Counted from the stretch's first letter, positions 27,827 to 37,992 are shown. The stretch: 64,000 bases of DNA from Nocardioides plantarum (GCF_006346395.1 NZ_VDMS01000001.1:2480001-2544000), one strand, 5' to 3'. A program made the numbers and translations. Notes: a model not told the origin generated them from the letters alone.

Positions 27827-29392
27827 GTGAACAAGAACCTCATGGTCGCGGTCGCCGTCGTGCTGATGCTGGTGCTGGGCATCGGCGGCGGCGTGGTGGC
27901 GGCCCTGGTGGTGGCGGGCGCGGACGACGACTCGTCGAGCTCCGCGGGCTCGCGCGACAGCAGCGACCGCGCCCCGGTCACTCCGGCCGGGCCGGTGCCC
28001 GAGGGGCTCGACCGGTTCTACGACCAGCAGCTCGCCTGGGACGACTGTGGCGCCAACGAGTGCGCGGCGCTCGAGGTGCCGGTCGACTACCAGAAGCCCG
28101 ACGGCGAGGTCATCAAGCTCAAGGTCGAGCGCACCCTGGCCCGCGACGGGGCCAACCGGGTCGGATCGGTCGTGGTCAACCCCGGCGGTCCGGGCGCACC
28201 GGGCACCACCATGGCCGAGAACGCCTCGGGCTACTTCCGCTCCGAACTGCTCGACCGGGTCGACATCGTGGCCTTCGACCCGCGCGGCACGGGCGACTCC
28301 GACCCGGTCGACTGCCTGTCCGACGCCGACCTCGACGCGTTCGTCGCCCAGGACCCGTCGCCGGACGACCAGGCCGAGGGCGAGGAGGTCGTCGCCAACC
28401 AGGACAAGTTCTTCGCCGGGTGCGTGGCCAACTCCGACGCCCTCGTCGGGCACGTGTCGACCGTGGAGGCGGCGCGTGACATGGACGTGCTGCGCTCGGT
28501 CCTCGGCGAGGAGAAGCTGAGCTACCTCGGGTTCTCCTACGGCACCACGCTCGGCTCGACGTACGCCTCGCTGTTCCCCGCCAACGTCGGGCGCTTCGTG
28601 CTCGACGGTGCCACCGACCCGACGCTCGACTTCCGCGACAACGCGCTCAGCCAGGCGGCCGGGTTCCAGACCGCCCTCGACGCGTACGTCGACAACTGCG
28701 TCGACGAGGGCGACTGCTTCCTCGGCGCGGACCGGGCGGCCGGGCTGGCCCGCATCGACCAGCTGCTCGACGACATCGACAAGTCCCCGCTGCCCACCGA
28801 CGGCGACCGCAAGCTCACCGTCGGCAACGCCTTCTACGGCCTGGTCACCCCGCTCTACAGCCGCGACAGCTGGTCCTACCTCGACCAGGGCCTCCAGGAG
28901 GCCATCGGCGGCAAGGGCACCACGCTGCTCCAGCTCTCCGACCTCTACGGCTCCCGCAACGCCTCCGGCGGCTACGACGACAACAGCCTCGAGGCGATCC
29001 TCGCGATCAACTGCCTCGACGACCCCGAGTCGATTGAGGCGGCCGACGTGCCGGCCGAGTACCCCGCGTTCGAGAAGGCCTCGCCCACCTTCGGCCGGCT
29101 GTTCGCCTGGGGCCTGACGGGCTGCCACGGCATCAAGGTCAAGGCCGAGGAGAAGCCCCCGGTCATCAAGGCCGAGGGCGCGGCGCCGATCGTCGTCGTC
29201 GGCACGACGCGCGACCCGGCGACGCCCTACAAGGAGGCCGTGGCCCTGGCCGAGCAGCTCGACAGCGGCGTGCTGCTGACCCGCGACGGTGACGGCCACA
29301 CCGGCTACAACAAGGGCAACAGCTGCATCGACCAGGCCGTGGAGGGCTACCTCATCGACGGCGACGTGCCCGCCGACGGCACGAAGTGCTGA
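27827..29392 (+). CDS. secreted alpha/beta-hydrolase, TAP-like aminopeptidase
   Basis: 521 residues from GTG 27827 (CATGAT then six bases upstream). A membrane/signal segment at 6-31 precedes a Ser-rich linker. The hydrolase has NPGGPGAPG (oxyanion region, near 118), nucleophile Ser237 in GFSYGTTLG, an acid in VVVGTTRDPATPY and the histidine in GDGHTGYN; the C-terminal TAP domain carries these last two. The family (SlpD/E, TAP) releases N-terminal tripeptides outside the cell. It is a lipoprotein-free, single-anchor form, probably cell-surface. Confidence 0.9.
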   Translation: MNKNLMVAVAVVLMLVLGIGGGVVAALVVAGADDDSSSSAGSRDSSDRAPVTPAGPVPEGLDRFYDQQLAWDDCGANECAALEVPVDYQKPDGEVIKLKVERTLARDGANRVGSVVVNPGGPGAPGTTMAENASGYFRSELLDRVDIVAFDPRGTGDSDPVDCLSDADLDAFVAQDPSPDDQAEGEEVVANQDKFFAGCVANSDALVGHVSTVEAARDMDVLRSVLGEEKLSYLGFSYGTTLGSTYASLFPANVGRFVLDGATDPTLDFRDNALSQAAGFQTALDAYVDNCVDEGDCFLGADRAAGLARIDQLLDDIDKSPLPTDGDRKLTVGNAFYGLVTPLYSRDSWSYLDQGLQEAIGGKGTTLLQLSDLYGSRNASGGYDDNSLEAILAINCLDDPESIEAADVPAEYPAFEKASPTFGRLFAWGLTGCHGIKVKAEEKPPVIKAEGAAPIVVVGTTRDPATPYKEAVALAEQLDSGVLLTRDGDGHTGYNKGNSCIDQAVEGYLIDGDVPADGTKC

Positions 29393-29404
29393 GCCCGCGA
29401 GACC

Positions 29405-30382
29405 TCAGGGCAGCCGGGAGAACCACCGCAGGCTGAACCCCGCGGCCAGCAGACCCAGCAGCAGCGCCCCCGCGACGACCCACGGCGTGACGTCGCGCGG
29501 CTCGGTCCGGTAGCCGATCGACGACTGGATGTCGTCGTAGACCTCGTCGAGCTGCTCGCCGGTCTCGGCGGAGTAGCCCTGGCCACCGGTGGCCTCGGCC
29601 AGCGCGTCGAGGGAGGGCTGGTCGACCGGCACCGGCACGGTCTGGCCGTCGACCTCGACGGTGCCGCTGGGGGTGCCGTAGGCGATCGTCGAGACGGGTA
29701 CGCCGGCCTCGGTGGCGGCCGACTCGGCCTGCTCGATGCTGCTGCCGACGGTGTTGGTGCCGTCGGAGAGCAGCACGATCTGGGCCGGCACGGGCTCGGC
29801 CTCGGAGCCGTCCTCGTTGGTCGTCTGGGTGCCGAGCGCCTTGATCTGCGCCAGCGAGGTGAGCACCCCGTCACCGATCGCGGTGCCCTCGGCGAGCTCG
29901 AGCCGGTCGAGGGCCGAGATCGCCTTGTCGTGGTCGGTGCTCGGCTCGGACAGCACGGCGGCCGACCCGGCGAACTCGACGACCCCGACGTTGAACCCGT
30001 CGGGCAGGCCCTCGATGAACCGCTTGGCCGCGGCGCGCGCCGCGGTCAGTCGGTCGGGGTCGACGTCGGTCGCCTGCATCGACAGCGACACGTCGACGGT
30101 GACGATCACCGTGGCCCGCTCGCGGGGTACCTGCTGGTCGACCTGGGGTCGTGCGGCGGCGAAGGCCATCACGACGAACGCCAGCAGCAGCAGGGCCGCA
30201 GGCACGTGCCGGCGCCACGCGGGGCGCTTGGGCACCAAGCGCTCGAGCATCGGCAGGGTCGCGAACCGGACGGCGTACGTCGTGCGGCGGCGCTGCGCGA
30301 GGAGGTAGAGGACGACCAGCACGGCGACGGGCGCCAGGAGCCAGAGCCAGCCGGGCGACGCGAGGGCCAGGAGCGGGATCAT
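29405..30382 (-). CDS. VWA-domain membrane protein (BatA-like)
   Basis: 325 residues. Segments at 9-29 and 60-78 flank a short basic loop; the von Willebrand A domain starts near 90 with a complete MIDAS motif Asp97-x-Ser99-x-Ser101 (TVDVSLSM) and VVLLSDGTNT later. A final membrane segment (VVAGALLLGLLAAGFSLRWF) closes the protein. Start ATG 30382 overlaps the DUF58 stop. In the MoxR-DUF58-VWA operon the ATPase acts as a chaperone on a metal-binding VWA partner. Confidence 0.87.
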   Translation of the reverse strand: MIPLLALASPGWLWLLAPVAVLVVLYLLAQRRRTTYAVRFATLPMLERLVPKRPAWRRHVPAALLLLAFVVMAFAAARPQVDQQVPRERATVIVTVDVSLSMQATDVDPDRLTAARAAAKRFIEGLPDGFNVGVVEFAGSAAVLSEPSTDHDKAISALDRLELAEGTAIGDGVLTSLAQIKALGTQTTNEDGSEAEPVPAQIVLLSDGTNTVGSSIEQAESAATEAGVPVSTIAYGTPSGTVEVDGQTVPVPVDQPSLDALAEATGGQGYSAETGEQLDEVYDDIQSSIGYRTEPRDVTPWVVAGALLLGLLAAGFSLRWFSRLP

Positions 30383-31323
30383 GCCGGGACCAACCGTCGC
30401 ATCGGGGCGCCGTGGACGTGCCGGGCGAGGTCGCGAACCCAGTCGCGGTCGGTGCGCAGCACGACGTGGCCGGCGCGGGCGGAGCGGACGGCCTCGGCGG
30501 TGGCGGCGCGGTGGGCGGCCGAGACGGCGGCGTACCGCTGGCGCAGCCTGCGGTCGGAGGTGAAGACCTCCTGGCGGCGGCCGGTCTCGGGGTCCTCGAG
30601 GGTGACCGTCCCGACGTCGGGCAGCTCGAGCTCGCGGGGGTCGACGACCTCGACGAGCAGGGTCTCGTGGGTCGCGGCGAGGCGGCGCAGCGGCTGCTCC
30701 CAGGCGAAGGGGCGCTCGCTGCGGCCGTCGGGCTCGACGAGGTCGGTAACGACGACGCGGACGCCCGGGCGGGCCCGGCGTGCGGCGAACTGGCGCAGGG
30801 CCGTGGCCAGGTCGGGGCCACCCTGGGTCGAGGGGATGGCGTGGCGGCGCAGGGCGCGGTGGGCGGCGGCGCGCGACGGCACCGGCGCCGACCAGGTGAG
30901 TCCGTCGCCGTCGAGGTGGGCGGTGCCGAGCCGGTTGCCCGGGCCGGCGGTCAGCAGGGAGATCGCGGCGACGACGCCGGCGGCGATGTCGCGCTTCTCC
31001 AGCGCCACGGTCCCGAACGCCATGCTGGGGGAGTCGTCGACCAGCACCCACGACTCGAGCTCGTGCTCGGCGAGCGGCCGCCAGACGTGCGCCTCGCCGG
31101 CGCGGGCGGTGACGTTCCAGTCGATCCGGCGTACGTCGTCCTCACCGGGTCGGTAGCGCACGACCTCCTCGGGCTCGGAGCCCGACCCGAGCCGCAGGCC
31201 GCGCTTGTCGCCGTGCAGCCGACCCGGCAGACGTCGGCGTACGGCGAGCTCGAGCGCGCCGAAGACGGCCTCGGGCGAGGTGGTCCCGCCCAGCGGGGGC
31301 AGGGAGTCGGGGTGCGGGGTCAT
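30379..31323 (-). CDS. DUF58-domain protein
   Basis: 314 residues, no membrane segment. Signature DUF58 core: VRRYRPGEDDVRRIDWNVTARAGEAHVWRP-like sequence near 55-85 with DVRRIDWN, then WVLVDDSPSMAFG, a degenerate VWA-like strand. DUF58 proteins are encoded between MoxR ATPases and VWA proteins throughout bacteria; their biochemical role is unsettled. It starts three bases after moxR and overlaps the VWA gene. Confidence 0.87.
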   Translation of the reverse strand: MTPHPDSLPPLGGTTSPEAVFGALELAVRRRLPGRLHGDKRGLRLGSGSEPEEVVRYRPGEDDVRRIDWNVTARAGEAHVWRPLAEHELESWVLVDDSPSMAFGTVALEKRDIAAGVVAAISLLTAGPGNRLGTAHLDGDGLTWSAPVPSRAAAHRALRRHAIPSTQGGPDLATALRQFAARRARPGVRVVVTDLVEPDGRSERPFAWEQPLRRLAATHETLLVEVVDPRELELPDVGTVTLEDPETGRRQEVFTSDRRLRQRYAAVSAAHRAATAEAVRSARAGHVVLRTDRDWVRDLARHVHGAPMRRLVPA

Positions 31324-31326
31324 CGA

Positions 31327-32427
<1,101 letters not shown>

Positions 32428-32506
32428 GCGCCTAGGTTCTCATCCACGTGGTTGAGAGGACGCTGAGCGCCATCCACCGGCCTCTCACCACGCCCTCCAG
32501 CCCGCC

Positions 32507-33433
32507 CTACGAGACCCCCAGCGGCTCGGCGACCGTCCGGATCCGCGTGGTGGCCAGCTCGATCATCAGCTGGGCCGCGGGGGACAGCACGGCGCCGGTG
32601 CGGTGCACGATCCCGAACGTGTCCCACTGCTTGGGGCGCAGCGAGACCCACCCGGCGCCGGGTGCGAGCCGCGGGATCAGCTGCTCGGCAGCACCGCGCG
32701 GAATGACGGAGTCGGCCAGGCCCATCCCGACGAGCTCGACTGCGGTCTCGACGTCCTCGACCTCGATCCGGGTCTGCGGGTTGCGCCCGGTCTCGTGGAG
32801 CATTTGGCGCAGCAGGATGCGCGTCGAGTCGTCGTGGCGCCACGTCGTCTCGGGCATCACCAGGCTGGCCTCGGCGAGGCGCCGGGCGGTCACCGGCGTG
32901 GTGAGGCGCGCTGGGTCGGCACTGATGTAGACGAGCTCCTCGCGGGCCACCGGGGTGATCGTGATGCCCTCGCTCTGCACTCCCGACACCGCCAGCATCG
33001 CGGCCTCCAGCCGCCCACGGCGCAGGTCGTCGGCGACCTCGGTGGAGTTCTGCCCGACCAGCTCGACCCGGACGCCGGGGTAGCGCGCCAGCACGTCGGC
33101 GATCAGCCCCGCGCTCGCGTAGAGCCGCGCCACCCCGAACATCCCGAACCGGATCGTCCCGGTCTCGAACGTCTTGGCGCTCTGCACGGCCTGCCGCGCC
33201 TCCTCGACGCTCGCCAGCACCTTCTCGGCGTGCGGACGCAGGGTGTCGGCGATCGTCGTCGGTACGACGCCCCGCCCGACCCTCCGGAACAGCTGGACGC
33301 CCAGCGTCTTCTCCAGCGCGCGGACCTGCTCGGAGACCGACGGCTGGGCGTAGCCGAGCTCGTCGGCCGCCCCGGTGAGAGACCCGTGCTCGTAGGTCGC
33401 CAGGAAGCAGCGCAGCTGGTGCAACGAAAGCAT
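32507..33433 (-). CDS. LysR-family transcriptional regulator
   Basis: 308 residues. AAGGAG lies six bases before ATG 33433, fixing the start. HTH at 3-60: LHQLRCFLATYEHGSLTGAADELGYAQPSVSEQVRALEKTLGVQLFRR in separate helices, followed by the periplasmic-binding-type co-inducer domain from about 90 (GTIRFGMFG). LysR regulators act as tetramers and often control the divergent gene; here that is the small zinc-ribbon gene 70 bases away. Target pathway unknown. Confidence 0.92.
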   Translation of the reverse strand: MLSLHQLRCFLATYEHGSLTGAADELGYAQPSVSEQVRALEKTLGVQLFRRVGRGVVPTTIADTLRPHAEKVLASVEEARQAVQSAKTFETGTIRFGMFGVARLYASAGLIADVLARYPGVRVELVGQNSTEVADDLRRGRLEAAMLAVSGVQSEGITITPVAREELVYISADPARLTTPVTARRLAEASLVMPETTWRHDDSTRILLRQMLHETGRNPQTRIEVEDVETAVELVGMGLADSVIPRGAAEQLIPRLAPGAGWVSLRPKQWDTFGIVHRTGAVLSPAAQLMIELATTRIRTVAEPLGVS

Positions 33434-33503
33434 AGGTTTCTCCTTGGGCTGCCTCTGGAAAGCAAGGCTACCCCTGGATCCGATCTCGCCGGAGAATAGA
33501 GGC

Positions 33504-33686
33504 ATGTTCCTCCACCACTGCACCTCCTGCGACCAGAGGCAGCTGATCTTCCCCAGCCAGATCACCGGCCTGACCAACACCGACTCCGGCATCCTCGTCG
33601 GCTTCACCTGCTGGTGCGGCGTCGAGCAGACCGCGGTCACCGGCAACCGCGCCGAGCGTCGTACGGCGCAGACCGTCGCGGCCTGA
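33504..33686 (+). CDS. small zinc-ribbon-like protein
   Basis: 60 residues. HCTSCDQRQLIFPSQ near the start and FTCWCGVEQTAV near 36-45 give paired cysteines (CxxC and CxC) suited to one zinc ion. Start ATG 33504 is set by similarity of length to the divergent spacing; an in-frame TTG at 33444 would overlap the LysR promoter. Unknown function; divergently arranged with LysR. Confidence 0.65.
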   Translation: MFLHHCTSCDQRQLIFPSQITGLTNTDSGILVGFTCWCGVEQTAVTGNRAERRTAQTVAA

Positions 33687-33730
33687 GCAAGACCGGCAAT
33701 CCCGTTTGGGAGCCGCCCGTGGGCGACCCC

Positions 33731-33736
33731 TATACT
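33731..33736 (+). promoter_or_regulatory. probable -10 element of the tRNA-Thr gene
   Basis: TATACT lies 34 bases upstream of the mature tRNA 5' end, the only close match to TATAAT in this G+C-rich gap. A -35 box is not clear. Confidence 0.5.
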
Positions 33737-33769
33737 TCTGCGGGTTGTCCGGCTGACGCCGGGCGGCAC

Positions 33770-33842
33770 GCCGCCTTAGCTCAGTTGGTAGAGCGAGTCA
33801 CTCGTAATGACTAGGTCGTCAGTTCGATTCTGACAGGCGGCT
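33770..33842 (+). tRNA. tRNA-Thr (anticodon CGT)
   Basis: 73 bases. Acceptor arms GCCGCCT / AGGCGGC pair fully with discriminator T; D-arm AGCTCAGTTGGTAGAGC; anticodon stem AGTCA/TGACT around loop CTCGTAA gives anticodon CGT (codon ACG); T-arm GTCAGTTCGATTCTGAC. No CCA is encoded. The 3' half is the attachment core of the island that follows. Confidence 0.97.
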
Positions 33843-33843
33843 C
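33815..33843. repeat. attL: 29-bp direct repeat in the tRNA-Thr 3' end
   Basis: This stretch, from the anticodon/T-arm junction to one base past the tRNA, recurs exactly at 39824-39852. Similarity continues, with mismatches, for about 40 more bases on both sides' downstream flank (cctgaa...gatcgggggcc). It is the standard product of tyrosine-recombinase integration into a tRNA gene. Confidence 0.88.
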
Positions 33844-33847
33844 GCCT

Positions 33848-33890
33848 GAAAGCCCCTGACCTGCCGGACCGCAGATCGGGGGCCTTTGGT
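33848..33890 (+). terminator. tRNA-Thr terminator supplied by the island
   Basis: aaagcccc (33849-33856) pairs with ggggcctttgg-type sequence (from 33878), followed by ggtattt. A related hairpin with gatcgggggcc lies after attR, presumably the original chromosomal terminator. Confidence 0.5.
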
Positions 33891-33970
33891 ATTTGCGCGG
33901 ATCAGGCTCAAGTCCAGGGAAACTCACGGGAAAACGGTTCTCGCACGTCGGCGACGCCTGCCGGGCATGA

Positions 33971-35253
33971 GCCCCAATTCGCAGCCCGCAGCCACCCCGT
34001 GGAGGTACCTCGCTCGACGCTGACCGCGACAACTGGGACGACATCGACACCGGAGCCGTCCCAGCAACTTGGGCGACTTTCCTCGGGGTCACTGTCGGCG
34101 CCACACATTTGACGCCCTCGGGGGCCGCACTCGTCCCACGTGTCGCGGCTGACCTCACCCAATGGTTCGGATGGGACTGGCTGCCGACAGCGATCGGCGC
34201 TGGCGCAGAGGGCCGGATCCCCTCGCTGCGTCGGTTCTCGCCCGCGATGTCGCTGAACGGCGACATCGGTGCAGCGGCTTCCTTCATCGAGGTTGTCGGC
34301 TGGTGGGCGGCCCTGATGACGCAGACCGATGCGCGCGGTATCGGTCAAGTACGTAAGGACCTGCGTCGAGACGTTTCGATTGCACGGCTACTCCACACCC
34401 TCACTCAGACCCGCCTCGCAGCGATGGCAACCGCCGCGGGTATGCAGGTGACTTTCGAGCCTCGCCCTGGCGACCTGTTGTTGCGGTCTGACGGCACCGA
34501 AGTGACCGTCGAAGTCTTTGCGATGCGACCAGCAGTCGACTTGACAGACAGACGGAACTGTCGAATCACATGTTTGCAGTTGTCGACGAGTCATCGAGAC
34601 GGCACCGAGTTCACTTCTCCGGTCAGCTCCCCATCATCGAGACCGACTTGGACAAGTGGGGCGTCTGGGTCGAGCAACAGGCGGCCGACGTAGGTCGGCT
34701 CGGCATCGCGTTAGCGCTCCGCTGGGATGAGTCCGAGGTGCTCGTGGCTCCAGGGGACGCCCCTACCGGTGTTGAACTGGTCGGCCCGAGTATCGAAGTA
34801 GATGTCGGGTCACGCATCCGTGAACGTGTCAGCCACAAAGCGCGCCAGGTCGAGAGCGCCCCAGCCGCGTGGCTATGGGTTGAGAACCACGGGGCCGTGG
34901 ACCTCCTCAGCCCTGTGGCCTCCGCGTCACTGCCCGACCAGCTTGACGCCTACCGAGCTTTGCTCTTCGACGCCGCTGCGGCGACCGCTTCAGTACAAGG
35001 GCTGACTTTCTCGAGTGCGGGTCGGCGGCGATGGCCGCCTGTGACGCCGGAACACGTCGTGACTGGCGTGAACCGAGCGGCCGTGCACCCGGTGCCTCTG
35101 GACCGGGCGCGGACGACCTACCACCTGCCGGGTGTCGACGGCCCGGTAAGCAGTGTGATGTGGCGCCTCGTCGAGCAGGACTCGACGTGGCTGGATGTCG
35201 CGCTGATGAAGCTTGGTAGCCCGTCGGTCGCGAAGCTGGTCAAGACAGCTTGA
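33971..35253 (+). pseudogene. 5'-truncated, frameshifted nuclease-like protein gene
   Basis: An open frame runs from 33971 (just after a TGA) to 34693, with protein-like sequence (NWDDIDTGAVPATWATFLG) but no ATG or GTG; the first usable start is TTG 34109. A second frame, 34570-35253, continues the same protein after a one-base shift within GACAGACAGAC (34543-34553): joined, it would read VDLTDRQTELSNHMFAVVDE. Before the junction, GMQVTFEPRPGDLLLRSDG and TEVTVEVF have the Asp-(x)n-Glu-hydrophobic pattern of PD-(D/E)XK nucleases, though the usual Lys is absent. Family unrecognised; nuclease is a guess. Missing 5' end plus frameshift make it a likely pseudogene. Confidence 0.6.
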
Positions 35254-36053
35254 ACCTGATGCAGGCTCGCTGCGAGATCGCCGTGCAGTCGTTGTTGGTT
35301 TGGCGGCGAGCCTGTCAGGGCTCGTTCCGGTGGGTTCGACGGACCGGGCGCCGTGGCAGATGACCACGTTGGCTGCGTCGCCGGCGTCGGTCCACAGCCC
35401 GATGGTCTTCAAACCCCCTAGAGGACGGCGGCGTACGGCTGCTCTGTTGCCTTGACATGGCCGACAGGGAAGCTCGGCCGGCTGGATGCGCACGCACGAT
35501 GTCGAGGTCTGGCAGTTACCTGGGGTGCAGAATGACGGGGACGGCGGTGCAGACGTCGGCGCGGGTGTCGCAGGCTGGGCTCTCATCTCCTACGGCGAGG
35601 ACTGGCGCTCATCGGACGGTCGGATGTACGGGGTCGATGTCGGTCCGGCGAAGCTGGACCGGCTGCTCGGGTGAGGCATTCGAACCTGTCGCACGTCCAG
35701 TTAGCGCCTCCGCTGTGGACGGCTCCGGTGCGGCGTGCAGCGAACCGAAACCCGCTTTCGGCAACTCCTGGGCCCTGCGCGCTGTCCGCTTGCAGTTTGG
35801 GAACACCGTAAACGCAACCGAAGCAGGCAACTGTCGACGGCGTTGTCCTTTCGGTAAGGGAGGTACCTGCCGCGCAACACCGAATCTAGTACGCGTTCGG
35901 GGCGTAGGGGCTCGTCAGTTCGCCGCGGATCGGGATCAGGGTGCCGAGAGTCTTGGCTGTCTGGTGCCGGTCGGGCTGCCCGGTGCTGCGGTGGCTACTG
36001 CGGGCCCCAGCCTCGTGAGGTGGCATCGGAAGCCCTGCCCGGTGCTACTATCA
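35254..36053. other. 800-base stretch without a convincing gene
   Basis: Short open frames occur on both strands, none with a ribosome site or family resemblance. The best candidate is 35486-35674 (+, 62 residues, ending VAGWALISYGEDWRSSDGR then MYGVDVGPAKLDRLLG), whose composition looks like a gene remnant. The long open frame that enters the next gene from 35457 has shadow-like composition before 36102. Probably degraded island DNA plus the promoter of the next gene (TACTAT at 36046-36051). Confidence 0.5.
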
Positions 36054-36072
36054 CTTTGGGATAGCCCTAAAG
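36054..36072. promoter_or_regulatory. island element A: 19-bp CTTT...AAAG inverted repeat
   Basis: CTTTGGGATAGCCCTAAAG, flanked by tca and ggaaac, directly follows a good -10 (TACTAT, 36046-36051) and ends 29 bases before the AlbA-type gene. The same element, same length and flanks, recurs at 37962-37980. Likely operator at the transcription start. Confidence 0.5.
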
Positions 36073-36101
36073 GGAAACAGGCGGGGGAGTTGCTGCGAAT
36101 C

Positions 36102-37880
36102 ATGACCTTTCAACCCGGCACGGAGCTGCTGGCCGACCTCCGGGTGGCTCGGGACGCCGTCGCTGAGTGCCTCACCAAGTTGAGGTCCGGGATCCTGCCC
36201 GACGACGCCGAACGCGAACGCGTCGACATCAAAGAGGAAGCAGGTCGTAGAGGGTCTGGAGGCGTTCTACTCCCAGCAGCGCCCCAGAACACCAGGGCCG
36301 CCGACCAACTCGCCGACGAAGTTGCATGCATGGCCAACACGCCAGGCGGGGGTGCCCTGATCGTCGGCATCGAAGACAAGACCGGCGACCTCATTGGTAC
36401 CGACCTCGACATCGAATGGCTCCGCAACCAGATCCACCGACGCGTCGATGTCGCCCCCAACATCGAAGCCACCATTGAACAAGGCATACGACTCCTGGTC
36501 CTCTACGTCCCCGAAGCGCGAGAGCCGGTCGAGGACACCTCCGACCGCATCCGGTGGCGGGTCGGGAAGGCGTGCGAGCCCATCGACCGCGGCACCTGGT
36601 GGGTTCACAGACAAGGACGAGCCGGCTGGGACGCAATGGCACGACCCAGCACGATGACGGTCGCCGACATCACCCCTGGTTCCATGACCGTCGCACGCGA
36701 CTACATCGCGCGACGATCGGACAGCAATGGCGACCTCGCCGAAGCGGCGACCCCGGAGCTGCTGCGTCGCATCGGGGTCCTCACCCCGGAACAGTTGCTC
36801 ACCCAAGCGGGAGCCCTGCTGTTCTGCGGGGGCCCACGGCCGTGGCTTTCGTGGACGCGTCTCGACGTCACAGGCGGAGAAGTCCTGGCCCATGAGGAAG
36901 ACTTCGCTGGCACATCCCTCCTTGAACAGATCCAGCGCATCGAAGACCTCATGGATGCAGCAAACGACAGGGTCACCCTGCCCGGTGATTTCGCAGAACA
37001 CTCCGTTCGACTCCTACCGCCACGAGCGGCTCGGGAGGCGGTCCTCAACGGCGTCGTGCACCGCGACTGGCATCAACAAGAACCCACGGCCGTAACGTGG
37101 ATCGAGGCCGACGCATCCCTGACCGTCATCTCGCCGGGAGGATTCACCGGCGGTGTCGAAGTCACCAACATCCTCACCCAGCGCTACTCCCGGTCACCAG
37201 CGCTTGCCGACGCGGTCCGAGCCCTCGGCCTCGTCGACAAACAGGGCTTTGGCGTAGACCGTATGTACCGCGAGATGGTCTCCCTGGGACACCGCCCCCC
37301 TCTTCTTGATGAGGAACCTGGGCCACGGGTGAGGGCGAAGCTGGTCGGCGGTCAGCCTGTTGTCCCTGTCATGCGGTTGATGAACAGCATCCAGCCGGTG
37401 ATCAGGCGGCGTGACGTCCAAGTCGCGCTCATCCTCCATACGCTGTTGCACCGCCCGTGCGCGACCACGAGGGACATCGCCCAGGTACTGCAAGTGGCGC
37501 CGGACGATGCGCGTCAAGCTCTTGAAACCGCCAGTCGCTGTGTCATCGACACCGAGCCCATCATTACCCCCTACAAGGACGTGTGGACTCTGTCGAAGCG
37601 AGCACGCCGAGTCGTGAAGAGAGGAACAGACGAGATCGCCTCTCTGCGTCGCTCGGGCGTCCTGTGGTTCCTTCCGCCCAACACCGACAATGCCGGCGAT
37701 GTCATCACCACCTGGCTCGACCAGCACGACCGCATCACCTCCGGTGACTACGCGGCCCTTACCGGACTGACCACGGCAGGGGCGCGTGGAGTGCTCGATC
37801 GGTTCGGAGACGTCCTCGAACGCGGCCAAGACATGGGCCGCAACGCGCATTACCGACGACGTGCGGAGGGTGGAGCCTGA
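36102..37880 (+). CDS. Schlafen/AlbA_2-type DNA-binding protein with HATPase_c_4 domain (COG2865-like)
   Basis: 592 residues from ATG 36102; GGGGAG at 36084-36089 sits 12 bases upstream, so TTG 36090 is less likely. AlbA_2 domain: VDIKEEAGR at 41-49 and the signature ACMANTPGGGALIVGIEDKTG at 75-95. GHKL-like ATP domain: REAVLNGVVHRDW at 311-323 (N box), SPGGF at 344-348, GLVDKQGFGVDRM at 376-388. Two winged-helix-like segments follow (about 415-470 and 545-580). COG2865 proteins are called transcriptional regulators or RecG-like helicases; several AlbA_2/Schlafen proteins act in phage defence. It is the only clearly intact gene of the island. Codon use is GAA/CAA-rich, unlike its neighbours. 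Confidence 0.8.
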   Translation: MTFQPGTELLADLRVARDAVAECLTKLRSGILPDDAERERVDIKEEAGRRGSGGVLLPAAPQNTRAADQLADEVACMANTPGGGALIVGIEDKTGDLIGTDLDIEWLRNQIHRRVDVAPNIEATIEQGIRLLVLYVPEAREPVEDTSDRIRWRVGKACEPIDRGTWWVHRQGRAGWDAMARPSTMTVADITPGSMTVARDYIARRSDSNGDLAEAATPELLRRIGVLTPEQLLTQAGALLFCGGPRPWLSWTRLDVTGGEVLAHEEDFAGTSLLEQIQRIEDLMDAANDRVTLPGDFAEHSVRLLPPRAAREAVLNGVVHRDWHQQEPTAVTWIEADASLTVISPGGFTGGVEVTNILTQRYSRSPALADAVRALGLVDKQGFGVDRMYREMVSLGHRPPLLDEEPGPRVRAKLVGGQPVVPVMRLMNSIQPVIRRRDVQVALILHTLLHRPCATTRDIAQVLQVAPDDARQALETASRCVIDTEPIITPYKDVWTLSKRARRVVKRGTDEIASLRRSGVLWFLPPNTDNAGDVITTWLDQHDRITSGDYAALTGLTTAGARGVLDRFGDVLERGQDMGRNAHYRRRAEGGA

Positions 37881-37961
37881 GCAGACCAGATCGGGACATC
37901 GGGGATCCCCCGGTGTCACGTTGAAGGGAACCTCACGGGTACGAGCGCGTCAACCGTTTCA

Positions 37962-37980
37962 CTTTAGAGTCTTCCCAAAG
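37962..37980. promoter_or_regulatory. island element B: 19-bp CTTT...AAAG inverted repeat
   Basis: CTTTAGAGTCTTCCCAAAG with flanks tca and agaaaac matches element A (36054-36072) in length, ends and flanking bases. It lies 12 bases before a small ORF and 188 bases before the large unrecognised gene. A 12-bp palindrome GTTTCCGGAAAC follows at 38026-38037. Confidence 0.45.
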
Positions 37981-37992
37981 AGAAAACGTGCG

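Noticed and set aside
33811..34287. Minus-strand ORF of 158 codons ending ...VRIELTT
   Set aside because: Its end is a translation of the tRNA-Thr sequence, a common annotation artefact; composition is shadow-like.
34990..35586. 198-codon minus ORF in the island
   Set aside because: No ribosome site or recognisable motif and overlaps the better-supported frame on the plus strand.
35457..36101. 215-codon in-frame extension in front of the AlbA-type gene
   Set aside because: No ribosome site, shadow-like Arg/Ser/Cys composition, and a good promoter (TACTAT) with element A lies inside it.
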